Assembly (NCBI GenBank): GCA_046545575.1
Contig: JBKGZM010000074.1
Coordinates: 1-8,512 of the forward strand
Origin: JAGXOF01 sp046545575
Lineage (GTDB): Bacteria > Chloroflexota > Dehalococcoidia > SZUA-161 > SpSt-899
Direction: 5' to 3'
DNA: 8,512 bases
Positions 1 through 6,465 of the stretch are shown here, in pieces. The notes beneath the pieces were generated by a model. It did no database searches, had not been told where the DNA came from, and worked only from the letters and a program-made list of their open reading frames with translations. How positions within the stretch are numbered: position 1 is the stretch's first letter; each line of letters opens with the position of its first letter. A program made the position numbers and the translations under genes.

Positions 1-2
1 CC

Positions 3-1187
3 GAGAACGATGAAAGCGTAATTGCCAAGGATGAATTATTGGAATTTCAGCGTAAGAGTTTCGACGCTCTGCTCTCGATTTCTGAAGCTGTGGGTGAAAA
101 TCCATCTGTGAAGAAATTGTTCCATCATGCTTTGGAAACCTTACGTGAAGGCACCGATTTTGTCTCCATTGGGATGCGTTTATACGATAAAAACTCAAAC
201 TGTTTCAGACTTATCACTCATTATGGGGTGTCCTCGGCGATGCTCGAAGCGCTTGAATGCATTCCTGAAGACCAAGGGTTTCAGGCGGAGGCCTTTCGGA
301 CCAAATGGCCCGTTTACACCTCGGATATCGCCACAGAGTCTACTCTGGTCGGTCGAAGTGTGCTGGATATGGACTACCGGAGCCTGATTTGCGTCCCTCT
401 GATAGCGGGGGATCAGGTTTTGGGAACGATGGAACTGGTGACGGAGCATGAGCGTGTGTGGCGTAATGATGAGGTGCGCTGGCTGGCGCTGTTTGGCCGC
501 AGCATAGGCGTTCTGATTCGCAATGTGCAGCTTAACAATCGCTTGAGGAATATAACTGTACTCCAAGAACGCTCTCGCCTGGCGCAGGAAATCCACGATG
601 GATTAACGCAGTTGATTGGATCGCTCAGGCTGTGGGCTGATGAGGCGCAAATAGCCCTGATTGAAGAGGATCTTGAAAGGGTAAAGGTTGCTATCGACAA
701 GATCGAGCACACAGCCCGTGATGCTTACGGCAGCATACGCGAGGAGATGCTGGATCTGCGAAAGACGATTGTGCCGGGGAAGGATCTTATCGCGGTCATT
801 ACGGACTGCCTGAGCCGCTTCCAACGCCAGTGGGGCATCGAAACCAGACTCGTTTATCACGGTGAAGCACGGGGCGAAGATAAGTTGTCCATATCGCCCA
901 CGGCGGAAATACAATTGCTGCGCATCGTCCAGGAAGGGTTGACCAACGTGCGACGCCATGCTGAAGCCACCCGCATCAACGTGTCAATCGAAAAGAGCGA
1001 AGATAAATTATTTGTCACCATCCAAGATAACGGTAATGGTTTTAATCCGGAGCAGGTGAGCGATGGGAATCTTGGGCTGCGCATTATGCGTGAGCGGGCT
1101 GCCAGCGTTGGCGGGTCGATCCACATCACCTCCGAAGTTAGCCGGGGAACAAATTTACAGATCGAAATACCTCAAAGGTATAAATAA
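3..1187 (+). CDS. GAF-domain sensor histidine kinase, NarL/DegS class (5' partial)
   Basis: Sensor kinase that should autophosphorylate on a histidine and pass phosphate to the regulator encoded 17 bases downstream. The frame is open to the left window edge. The first possible start is TTG at 39 with no evident ribosome binding site, so the true start is probably upstream. Numbering from that TTG: a GAF domain spans roughly residues 10-165. The HisKA_3 dimerisation/phosphoacceptor segment has the motif RLAQEIHDGLTQ with the phospho-histidine at His186. The HATPase_c domain follows, with N-box Glu299 and Asn303 in QEGLTNVRRHA, G1 motif DNGNGF at 330-335, and a GLRIMRERA segment near 346-354. 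No membrane helix is visible, so it probably senses a cytoplasmic signal through GAF or through a missing N-terminal domain. The signal (redox, small molecule) cannot be read from sequence. Class assignment is firm; the ligand is unknown. Confidence 0.93.
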   Translation, partial: ENDESVIAKDELLEFQRKSFDALLSISEAVGENPSVKKLFHHALETLREGTDFVSIGMRLYDKNSNCFRLITHYGVSSAMLEALECIPEDQGFQAEAFRTKWPVYTSDIATESTLVGRSVLDMDYRSLICVPLIAGDQVLGTMELVTEHERVWRNDEVRWLALFGRSIGVLIRNVQLNNRLRNITVLQERSRLAQEIHDGLTQLIGSLRLWADEAQIALIEEDLERVKVAIDKIEHTARDAYGSIREEMLDLRKTIVPGKDLIAVITDCLSRFQRQWGIETRLVYHGEARGEDKLSISPTAEIQLLRIVQEGLTNVRRHAEATRINVSIEKSEDKLFVTIQDNGNGFNPEQVSDGNLGLRIMRERAASVGGSIHITSEVSRGTNLQIEIPQRYK

Positions 1188-1204
1188 ACAGTTGGGGGTC
1201 AACT

Positions 1205-1858
1205 ATGTGCACTATTCTGCTCGCTGATGATCACGTGCTTTTCCGGGAAGGATTGTGCAATATCATCAACCATTGGGATAATTTTGAGGTGGTGGGCGAA
1301 GCCTCCAATGGCCAGGAGGCCCTGGAGCTGGCCCGGGAGCTGCTGCCCGACGTAGTCTTAATGGATATCACCATGCCGGTTTTGAATGGGATTGAAGCCA
1401 CGGCCAAAATGACCCGTGAGCTTCCTGCTGTGAAGATCGTCATGTTGACCGTATCTGACGAGGAGGCGGATCTATTTGAAGCCATCAAGAGCGGAGCGAA
1501 GGGCTATGTGTTGAAGGATACCCCTTCCAGAAGGCTGCGGGACCAAATCCGGTGTATGCTCGAGGGAGAAGCTCCCCTATCCGGCGCGATGGCCACCCAA
1601 ATTTGGAAGGAGTTTCAAACAACGCATGCGGCTGGCTCCTCCTCCAGTGACACTATCCCGGAGCCTCTTACCAGCAGAGAGCAGGAAGTGTTGGATCTGG
1701 TGGTTGCCGGTTTGACCAATCCGGAGATCGCCGAACAACTGCTCATCAGCAAAAACACAGTCAAGAAACACCTCCACAATATCCTGGAGAAATTTCATCT
1801 TAACAACCGCGTGGAGGCCGCCACGTATGCGGTGCGGGCGGGATTGGTGGAGTGTTAG
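1205..1858 (+). CDS. NarL/FixJ-family response regulator with LuxR-type DNA-binding domain
   Basis: Transcription factor of 217 residues, the usual length for the NarL family. The receiver domain (about 1-120) has the full set of active residues: acidic pair Asp8-Asp9, phosphoacceptor Asp54 in VVLMDITMP, Thr82, and Lys104 in GYVLKDT. The C-terminal GerE/LuxR helix-turn-helix (about 152-214) begins LTSREQEVLDLVVAGLTN and has the expected recognition-helix stretch ISKNTVKKHLHNIL. The ATG at 1205 follows a G-rich ribosome binding site at 1194-1198. It sits directly behind the kinase gene and is its likely partner. A terminator follows, so any control of the downstream molybdoenzyme operon would act in trans on a separate promoter. 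Target sites cannot be named from this window. Confidence 0.95.
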   Translation: MCTILLADDHVLFREGLCNIINHWDNFEVVGEASNGQEALELARELLPDVVLMDITMPVLNGIEATAKMTRELPAVKIVMLTVSDEEADLFEAIKSGAKGYVLKDTPSRRLRDQIRCMLEGEAPLSGAMATQIWKEFQTTHAAGSSSSDTIPEPLTSREQEVLDLVVAGLTNPEIAEQLLISKNTVKKHLHNILEKFHLNNRVEAATYAVRAGLVEC

Positions 1859-1917
1859 ACAACCACCCCAATAAATAGATGCTCTAAGGCTCGGTCGTTT
1901 GTCCTTAGAACCTTGAT

Positions 1918-1966
1918 ATGGTCCTATCGGGTACCCCTATGGTACCTGGTGGGACCATTTTTTCTT
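1918..1966 (+). terminator. Rho-independent terminator after the two-component system
   Basis: An outer stem ATGGTCC (1918-1924) pairs with GGACCAT (1952-1958). An inner stem GGTACC (1930-1935) pairs with GGTACC (1941-1946) around a five-base loop. The structure is followed at once by TTTTTTCTT. It lies 60 bases after the regulator stop codon and separates the regulatory unit from the downstream genes. Confidence 0.85.
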
Positions 1967-2061
1967 ACCCCTCGCAAAGACAAAAACGGTTCGATTGAGG
2001 CTATCGCAACCAGGGAGCCTATTGCTACCATTTAATCAGTGGAACCTGGAGTGCCAGATTT
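1967..2061 (+). promoter_or_regulatory. Intergenic region expected to carry the promoter of the downstream genes
   Basis: Because a strong terminator precedes it and same-strand genes follow, transcription of the small receiver-like gene, and perhaps the molybdoenzyme operon, should start here or in the 2422-2550 gap. I find no convincing -35/-10 pair. TTGAGG at 1995-2000 with TATTGC at 2020-2025 is a poor match with a 19-base spacer. A short AGGCT/AGCCT inverted repeat (1998-2002 and 2016-2020) could be an operator half-site pair. The call rests on context. Confidence 0.3.
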
Positions 2062-2421
2062 TTGGGGCAGCAGAATAAGTTCATGATCCTGATGCTAATC
2101 AGCACAAACCCTTTATTTGTGGAAGTCATTCTGGATCTGGTTGCCAGATGTGAAATCAGTGAAGTGATATTTACGACGCCAGGAGACTCACTTGAACTGA
2201 TTCACCGGTCGAAACCTAATGTAGTCATTTTAGACAACAGTATTGAAGCGAGCTTGATCGAAAAGCTCCTTGGAACGGTTCGTTCTATGGAGAATATGCG
2301 CATGATTTTGGTGAACTCTGGAGATAATAACTATGTAATTGTTAATTCTCAGCGGTCGACGATAGGTAAGATAGAAGATCTTATCCAGGTAATACAAGAA
2401 GGCAGACGTGCAACCGGATAA
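2062..2421 (+). CDS. Stand-alone degenerate receiver-like (pseudo-receiver) protein
   Basis: Small soluble protein of up to 119 residues with the alternating strand/helix pattern of a response-regulator receiver and no output domain. Its first part, ILMLISTNPLFVEVILDLV, lines up with ILLADDHVLFREGLCNII of the complete regulator upstream, so the metal-binding acidic pair is replaced by Ser-Thr. An Asp remains in NVVILDNS, at the place of the phosphoacceptor. The expected Thr-and-Lys part is not recognisable; the segment reads MRMILVNSGDNN. It is therefore unlikely to be a normal phosphoacceptor and may act by protein contacts. The start is uncertain: TTG at 2062 has GGAG ten bases upstream, while ATG at 2083 gives a more typical receiver N-terminus but has no clear ribosome binding site. 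It is placed between the two-component genes and the molybdoenzyme. Fold assignment is inference from pattern. Confidence 0.7.
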   Translation: MGQQNKFMILMLISTNPLFVEVILDLVARCEISEVIFTTPGDSLELIHRSKPNVVILDNSIEASLIEKLLGTVRSMENMRMILVNSGDNNYVIVNSQRSTIGKIEDLIQVIQEGRRATG

Positions 2422-2426
2422 GAACG

Positions 2427-2465
2427 ATGTTGGTTGTAGATCAGGACTTCTGGATCGCAGCATAA
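2427..2465 (+). other. Possible 12-codon receiver-like scrap
   Basis: An ATG six bases after the preceding stop opens a 12-codon frame whose product begins MLVVDQDFWIAA and then stops. LVVDQD is what the first strand and acidic pocket of a receiver looks like. No good ribosome binding site is present and the similarity is short. It could be a remnant of a receiver gene or chance. Confidence 0.15.
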
Positions 2466-2510
2466 ACTCTCGGGCAACCATCCCCAAATATCGACTAATT
2501 CATTAGCTTC

Positions 2511-2530
2511 ACGTCCCCGCGTCTGGACGT
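2511..2530 (+). promoter_or_regulatory. Inverted repeat ACGTCC-N8-GGACGT
   Basis: A perfect 6-bp inverted repeat with an 8-base spacer lies 10 bases before the ribosome binding site of the 37-codon ORF. It could be a regulator operator, for example for a NarL-type dimer, or a small RNA hairpin in the leader of the molybdoenzyme mRNA. No U-tract follows, so it is not an intrinsic terminator. Confidence 0.35.
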
Positions 2531-2533
2531 TTA

Positions 2534-2545
2534 GTAACAAAGGAG
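2534..2545 (+). repeat. 12-base direct repeat, copy 1 (ribosome binding site of the small ORF)
   Basis: GTAACAAAGGAG here is identical to 2661-2672. This copy supplies the AGGAGG (2541-2546) for the ATG at 2551. Each copy lies just upstream of a start codon. Confidence 0.6.
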
Positions 2546-2550
2546 GGCCT

Positions 2551-2664
2551 ATGCAGCAAGAAATTTTGTTTTCCAGTCATTTTCTGGTTAGCCAGGGCGT
2601 CGTAAGCCTGCTTCACCGGGTGCAACGCAAGAGATTGTTGGCCCACAAGCAATTGGCGTCGTAA
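2551..2664 (+). CDS. 37-residue small ORF, truncated receiver-like or leader peptide
   Basis: The start ATG is preceded by a textbook AGGAGG with a four-base spacer, one of the best initiation signals in the window, which makes translation likely. The product starts MQQEILFSSHFLVSQGVV. This aligns with the beginning of a NarL-type receiver (ILLADDHVLFREGLCNII in the regulator upstream), with the acidic pair replaced by Ser-Ser but the His, Leu and Gly positions kept. It ends after about the first helix with a basic tail (RVQRKRLLAHK). The stop is 16 bases before the molybdoenzyme start, so translation of this ORF may couple to or tune translation of the large subunit. It could be a decayed pseudo-receiver, a functional micro-protein or a leader peptide; the sequence alone does not decide. 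Confidence 0.5.
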   Translation: MQQEILFSSHFLVSQGVVSLLHRVQRKRLLAHKQLAS

Positions 2665-2672
2665 CAAAGGAG
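2661..2672 (+). repeat. 12-base direct repeat, copy 2 (ribosome binding site of the large subunit)
   Basis: Second copy of GTAACAAAGGAG. It contains the TAA stop of the 37-codon ORF and supplies the purine-rich AAAGGAGAGG ahead of the molybdoenzyme ATG at 2681. Confidence 0.6.
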
Positions 2673-2680
2673 AGGAAAAA

Positions 2681-5536
2681 ATGGCAGAAGAAAAGGAAAA
2701 TGGGATAGAAAAGAAGGAAGAGAGTAGAGTCTCTAGACGAGATTTTATCAAGTCTGCTGGGTTCGCGCTTGGGGGCGCGGCAGCCGGGGCGGGGGCGGCT
2801 TATGGGCTGACCTCAACAGGGGAGGCCAAAGAAGTCGAGGTCGTCAAAGAGGTGAAAGTACCGGTAGAAGGGGTGCTTCAACCTGCCTTCGAAGAGGAAA
2901 AATCGGTCATCCGGGGGAGCAGCTTTATGGGCTTTGGCCGAGATGGCATCCCCACCAGGGTCGAAGTCAAGGACGGCAAAATCGTCAGAATAAGACCGTT
3001 GCGCTATGAAGAGGAAGGCTACTCGGTGGAGGACCAGGCACCCTGGAAGATTGAGGTGCGCGGCAAGGTTCTCGAACCGCCCACGGAGAAAGTGCTGACC
3101 AATCCACTGGGCCTGAGCTACAAGAAGCGTGTTTACTCTCCCAACCGCATCAGGTATCCGCTAAAGCGGGTTGATTGGGAACCCGGAGGGGATCCAGAGA
3201 AAACAAACCCGCAAAATCGCGGTAAAAGCAAGTACAAAAGAATATCCTGGGACGAAGCCACGGACATTATCGCCAGTGAGATCAAGAGGATCCATGAGAA
3301 GTATGGATATTTTGCTATCCTGGCGCAGGGGGATGGACACGGCGAAGGCAAGGTTGTTCACGGCCCCCACGGTTGTATGACTCAGCTTCTAAGGCATATG
3401 GGCCCTGATGAGCAAAGCAGTTACACGGTGCAGCTCAGGGTTGCGGATAGCTGGGAAGGGTGGTACTGGGGTGGAAAACACGTCAATGGATGGGAGACCA
3501 CCGGCACCTCCTCGCCCAGCGCCAATATGACCATGGACATGGCCGAGAACTGCGAGATGATGTTGTACTCGACCGATAAGGAGACCACTACGTGGGCCTT
3601 TGGGGACCAGTTCCCCAGCCTGGTGCAGTACTGGCTTACCGAGCTCGGGATCGAACAAGTGTACATCACGCCCGACGTGAACTACGCAGCGGCGGTGCAT
3701 GGCGACAAATGGATTCCCGTCCTGCCTGGACAGGATGCGGCGCTGTACCTGGGGGTGTGTTATGTCTGGCTGACCGAGGACATCTATGACAAGGAGTATG
3801 TCGAGACTCACACGGTCGGCTTTGACAAGTTCGCGGACTACGTTCTGGGCAATGAACCAGGAGACCCGGATGGGCCTAAGACGCCTGAGTGGGCTGCCGA
3901 AAGATGCGGCGTTCCGGCGTGGACCATTAAGGCCCTGGCCAGGAACTGGCATCAAAAGAGAACCTCCCTGGTTGGATATCTGGGACCTGGGATGAGGGGC
4001 ACTTACTCAACCGAACCATGCAGAATTCAAGCGTGCGCCGAAGGGATGCAGGGTTATGGGGCGCCGGGACGCAACCGCTATACGCCAGGCGCCGGTCTAC
4101 CCGGTCGTGCGGCGCGTGTGGGCTTTGATAGCACCATACAAAGGGGAGAACCTGCGCCCGCTCGCGGCCTTGAAGAGCATGAGGTCGCACAGGACTATTT
4201 CCGTCCACACCAGTTCATCCAAAAGGTTCGCATTCATGACGCCATTCTCAATCCACCTATCTCGTGGCATGGCACCGGCTCGCCCTGGATGGCGGCCTCC
4301 GACCAGGCTCGTCCCTTCCAGTTTCCGATACCCGAGGAGGAGGGCGGTACGGACATCCACATGATGTGGACGTCTACCCCATGCTGGACGACGTGCTGGA
4401 ATGGCGGCAATCGCTACATACAGGCGCTCAGAGACCCGAAGATCGAGCTCATTTTGACCGAGCACCCCTGGATGGAGAACGATACCCTGTATTCAGACAT
4501 CATCCTGCCAACCACTACCCGGTTTGAGGAGTACGACATTAGCTGCAGCATGGATGGCAGTGGCGTGTGGCTGGTTGATGACTGCATCGACCGCGTTGGC
4601 GAGGCCAAGACCGATTACGAGGTTTCGCTGATGATCGCCGAGAAGCTGGGTCCAGAATGGGTGGAGAAGTATACCTGGGGCCGCTCGGTGGAAGACTGGA
4701 TTAAGTACGCCTGGGACACACGCAATCTCGAAGAGATCAGCGACATGACCTATGAGGAGTTTAAGGAGAAGCAATTCTTCATCGCCCCGTTCGACCCGAA
4801 TTGGGAAGAGCAGCTGCAGGAAAAGCCGGGCGCGAGGGGTTTCTACGAAGACCCCGAAAACAACCCCCTGAAGACTCCAACCGGAAAGCTAGAGTACGAA
4901 TCCACCTTCTTGCTCGAGAACTTCCCCGACGACGACGAGAGACCACCCGTACCGCGCTGGATCCCGGAAGGCGAGACACACCAGGAAAACCCGCTCGGCG
5001 AGAGAGCGAAAGAATACCCCTTGCTCTGCCAGTCGAATCACGGCAGATGGCGCGTCCATGCCGAGCACGATGATGTCTCATGGCTGAGGGAAATCCCGAC
5101 CTGCAAGGTGAAAGGCATCGACGGATACCTGTACGAGCCAATCTGGCTCCATCCGAGCGAGGCTGAGAAGCGGGGCATCAAGAACGGGGACATCATCGGC
5201 ATGTACAACGAAAGAGGCATGGTCCTGGGTGGCGCCTATGTGACCGAAAGGATCAGGCCAGGAGTAGCCTACCAGGACCATGGAGCTCGGGCGGACCCCA
5301 TTGTCGACGGCCCAGATGTGCCGCAGAGCGAGTACATTGATAGGGGCGGCGCCAATAACCTCATCTGTCCGGAGAAGACGCTTTCAAAGAACTGTGGAGG
5401 CCAGGTGGGCAGCGCTTTCCTGGTGGAGGTTAAGAAAGTCAACATCATGGAACTGAGAGAGAAATACCCTGATGCGTTTGAAAGAGATTATGATCCCGCC
5501 ACTGGGCCTCTATTTAGCGGCTGGGTTCAAGGATGA
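2681..5536 (+). CDS. Tat-exported molybdopterin oxidoreductase large subunit, transhydroxylase-like
   Basis: Catalytic subunit (951 residues) of the DMSO reductase/Mo-bis-PGD superfamily. Residues 18-24, SRRDFIK, are a near-perfect twin-arginine motif, followed by a Gly/Ala-rich hydrophobic stretch (about 26-44), so the folded enzyme should be exported. The usual N-terminal Cys-rich [4Fe-4S] motif is absent: the segment before KDGKIVRIRPL has no cysteines. In the Mo-ligand region the chain reads HGPHGCM (227-233) and then Asp256-Ser257-Trp258. Pelobacter pyrogallol-phloroglucinol transhydroxylase, as I recall, uses His144, Asp174, Ser175 and Trp176 with nearly the same spacing, so Ser257 is the predicted metal ligand. 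SDIILPTTTRFEEYD near 605 and a C-terminal cofactor-binding domain from about 779 to 930 are typical of the superfamily. Transhydroxylase alpha is about 875 residues; the extra length here is mostly N-terminal. It forms a pair with the ferredoxin-like gene 12 bases on. The substrate is unknown; a phenolic compound is a guess. Superfamily assignment is firm, the transhydroxylase link moderate. Confidence 0.93.
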   Translation: MAEEKENGIEKKEESRVSRRDFIKSAGFALGGAAAGAGAAYGLTSTGEAKEVEVVKEVKVPVEGVLQPAFEEEKSVIRGSSFMGFGRDGIPTRVEVKDGKIVRIRPLRYEEEGYSVEDQAPWKIEVRGKVLEPPTEKVLTNPLGLSYKKRVYSPNRIRYPLKRVDWEPGGDPEKTNPQNRGKSKYKRISWDEATDIIASEIKRIHEKYGYFAILAQGDGHGEGKVVHGPHGCMTQLLRHMGPDEQSSYTVQLRVADSWEGWYWGGKHVNGWETTGTSSPSANMTMDMAENCEMMLYSTDKETTTWAFGDQFPSLVQYWLTELGIEQVYITPDVNYAAAVHGDKWIPVLPGQDAALYLGVCYVWLTEDIYDKEYVETHTVGFDKFADYVLGNEPGDPDGPKTPEWAAERCGVPAWTIKALARNWHQKRTSLVGYLGPGMRGTYSTEPCRIQACAEGMQGYGAPGRNRYTPGAGLPGRAARVGFDSTIQRGEPAPARGLEEHEVAQDYFRPHQFIQKVRIHDAILNPPISWHGTGSPWMAASDQARPFQFPIPEEEGGTDIHMMWTSTPCWTTCWNGGNRYIQALRDPKIELILTEHPWMENDTLYSDIILPTTTRFEEYDISCSMDGSGVWLVDDCIDRVGEAKTDYEVSLMIAEKLGPEWVEKYTWGRSVEDWIKYAWDTRNLEEISDMTYEEFKEKQFFIAPFDPNWEEQLQEKPGARGFYEDPENNPLKTPTGKLEYESTFLLENFPDDDERPPVPRWIPEGETHQENPLGERAKEYPLLCQSNHGRWRVHAEHDDVSWLREIPTCKVKGIDGYLYEPIWLHPSEAEKRGIKNGDIIGMYNERGMVLGGAYVTERIRPGVAYQDHGARADPIVDGPDVPQSEYIDRGGANNLICPEKTLSKNCGGQVGSAFLVEVKKVNIMELREKYPDAFERDYDPATGPLFSGWVQG

Positions 5537-5548
5537 CGGAGGCAGATT

Positions 5549-6355
5549 ATGAAAGTGTTTCTTGTAGATACCTCACTATGTAATGGATGTTATAGTTGCC
5601 AGATTGCCTGCAAGGATGAGCACTGCGGGAACGATTGGAGCCCGTACGCCAAACCTCAGCCCGACACCGGACAGTTCTGGATGAAGATGGATGAGTACGT
5701 TCGCGGCAACGTACCGCATGTAAAAATGACCTATGTTGCCAAGATGTGCCAGCACTGCGAAGATGCTCCGTGTATGGAAGCCTGTAACGTGGAAGGCGCC
5801 ATGTACAGGCGGGACGATGGGCTGATCATCATCGACCCGAAGAAGTGCAGCGGCTGTATGAATTGCGTCAGCGCCTGCCCCTATGACTGCATTTACATGA
5901 ATAACAGCCTTAACATAGCTCAGAAATGCACCGGCTGCGCTCACCTACTGGATAAAGGCTGGGAGGTGCCCCGGTGTGTTGATGCCTGCCCCACGGAAGC
6001 GATAAGGTTTGGCGAGGAAAGTGAGTTTAGCGATGAGATCGCTGATTCCGAGACGCTGAAACCTGAGCTTGGTATCAAGACTAGAGTTCATTACTCGGGC
6101 TTACCCACCACGCGGTTTGTCGCCGGGACTGTCTATGACCCAGATGAACAGGAAGTGTTAATAGGTGCTACCTGCACCCTGACCGGTGAAGGCGAGACCC
6201 TAACGCAAGAGACCAATCACTGGGGCGATTTCTGGTTTGAGGGCGTGACGGTGGGCGCCTACTCGCTGACGATCGAGGCGAATGGGAAGTCTACGACCAT
6301 CGACGACATCGATACCACGAAGGACGTTGGCCTGGGGGACATCGCGTTAGCCTAG
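5549..6355 (+). CDS. Ferredoxin-type iron-sulfur subunit with C-terminal beta domain, transhydroxylase beta-like
   Basis: Electron-transfer partner (268 residues) of the preceding molybdenum subunit; GGAGG at 5539-5543 precedes the ATG. Sixteen cysteines fall into four ferredoxin groups: Cys11/14/17/21, Cys67/70/75/79, Cys100/103/106/110 and Cys127/130/143/147, enough for four [4Fe-4S] clusters as in DmsB/PhsB/NrfC-type subunits. From about residue 195 a separate domain begins (VAGTVYDPDEQEVLIGATCT, then GDFWFEGVTVGAYSLTI). This is the pattern of a carboxypeptidase-regulatory/transthyretin-like beta sandwich. Transhydroxylase beta (about 274 residues) likewise ends in a beta-barrel domain, as I recall with three clusters. 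No signal sequence is present, so it should be carried out of the cell together with the Tat-bearing large subunit. Alternative: the small subunit of another PsrA/PhsA-like reductase. Confidence 0.92.
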   Translation: MKVFLVDTSLCNGCYSCQIACKDEHCGNDWSPYAKPQPDTGQFWMKMDEYVRGNVPHVKMTYVAKMCQHCEDAPCMEACNVEGAMYRRDDGLIIIDPKKCSGCMNCVSACPYDCIYMNNSLNIAQKCTGCAHLLDKGWEVPRCVDACPTEAIRFGEESEFSDEIADSETLKPELGIKTRVHYSGLPTTRFVAGTVYDPDEQEVLIGATCTLTGEGETLTQETNHWGDFWFEGVTVGAYSLTIEANGKSTTIDDIDTTKDVGLGDIALA

Positions 6356-6378
6356 CGAATATGGACAACTGACTGTTG

Positions 6379-6414
6379 GGAGCGAGGGTTTGGCAGCGTT
6401 CGAACCCTCGCTCC
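6379..6414 (+). promoter_or_regulatory. Intercistronic 14-bp hairpin
   Basis: Bases 6379-6390 pair perfectly with 6403-6414 (12 bp, arms GGAGCGAGGGTT and AACCCTCGCTCC). Two further pairs, one of them G-U, extend the stem to 14 bp and leave an 8-base loop. No T-run follows on either strand, so a standard intrinsic terminator is unlikely. It lies between the beta-subunit stop and the membrane-protein start. It may stabilise the upstream alpha/beta message or mark a processing point that lowers downstream expression. Confidence 0.6.
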
Positions 6415-6465
6415 TCTCAAAAAGAGTTTGCAGAAGCGAATAGAGTAGCCGAAACGAGGACGAAG

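Noticed and set aside
1191..1203. Small GTTG/CAAC hairpin around the ribosome binding site of the response regulator
   Set aside because: Only 4 bp with a G-rich loop; too weak to claim as a regulatory element.
1995..2025. Possible sigma-70 type promoter (TTGAGG, 19-base gap, TATTGC)
   Set aside because: Poor -10 match and long spacer; kept only as a weak note in the intergenic entry.
2046..2063. CTGG/CCAG mini-hairpin followed by TTTTT ahead of the pseudo-receiver
   Set aside because: A 4-bp stem is too short for a terminator, and the T-run merges into the start region of the next gene.
3389..3955. 188-codon antisense open frame inside the large subunit
   Set aside because: It lies wholly opposite a well-supported gene with clear domain motifs, shows no recognisable motif itself, and is typical of antisense openness in GC-rich coding sequence.
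5576..5944. 122-codon antisense open frame inside the beta subunit
   Set aside because: Overlaps the cysteine-motif region of a firmly identified ferredoxin-type gene; no domain pattern or initiation signal seen.
6376..6465. TTG start at 6376 for the membrane protein
   Set aside because: The added 30 codons cross the perfect hairpin and give a polar non-descript stretch; ATG 6466 has a good ribosome binding site and places the first helix near the N-terminus.
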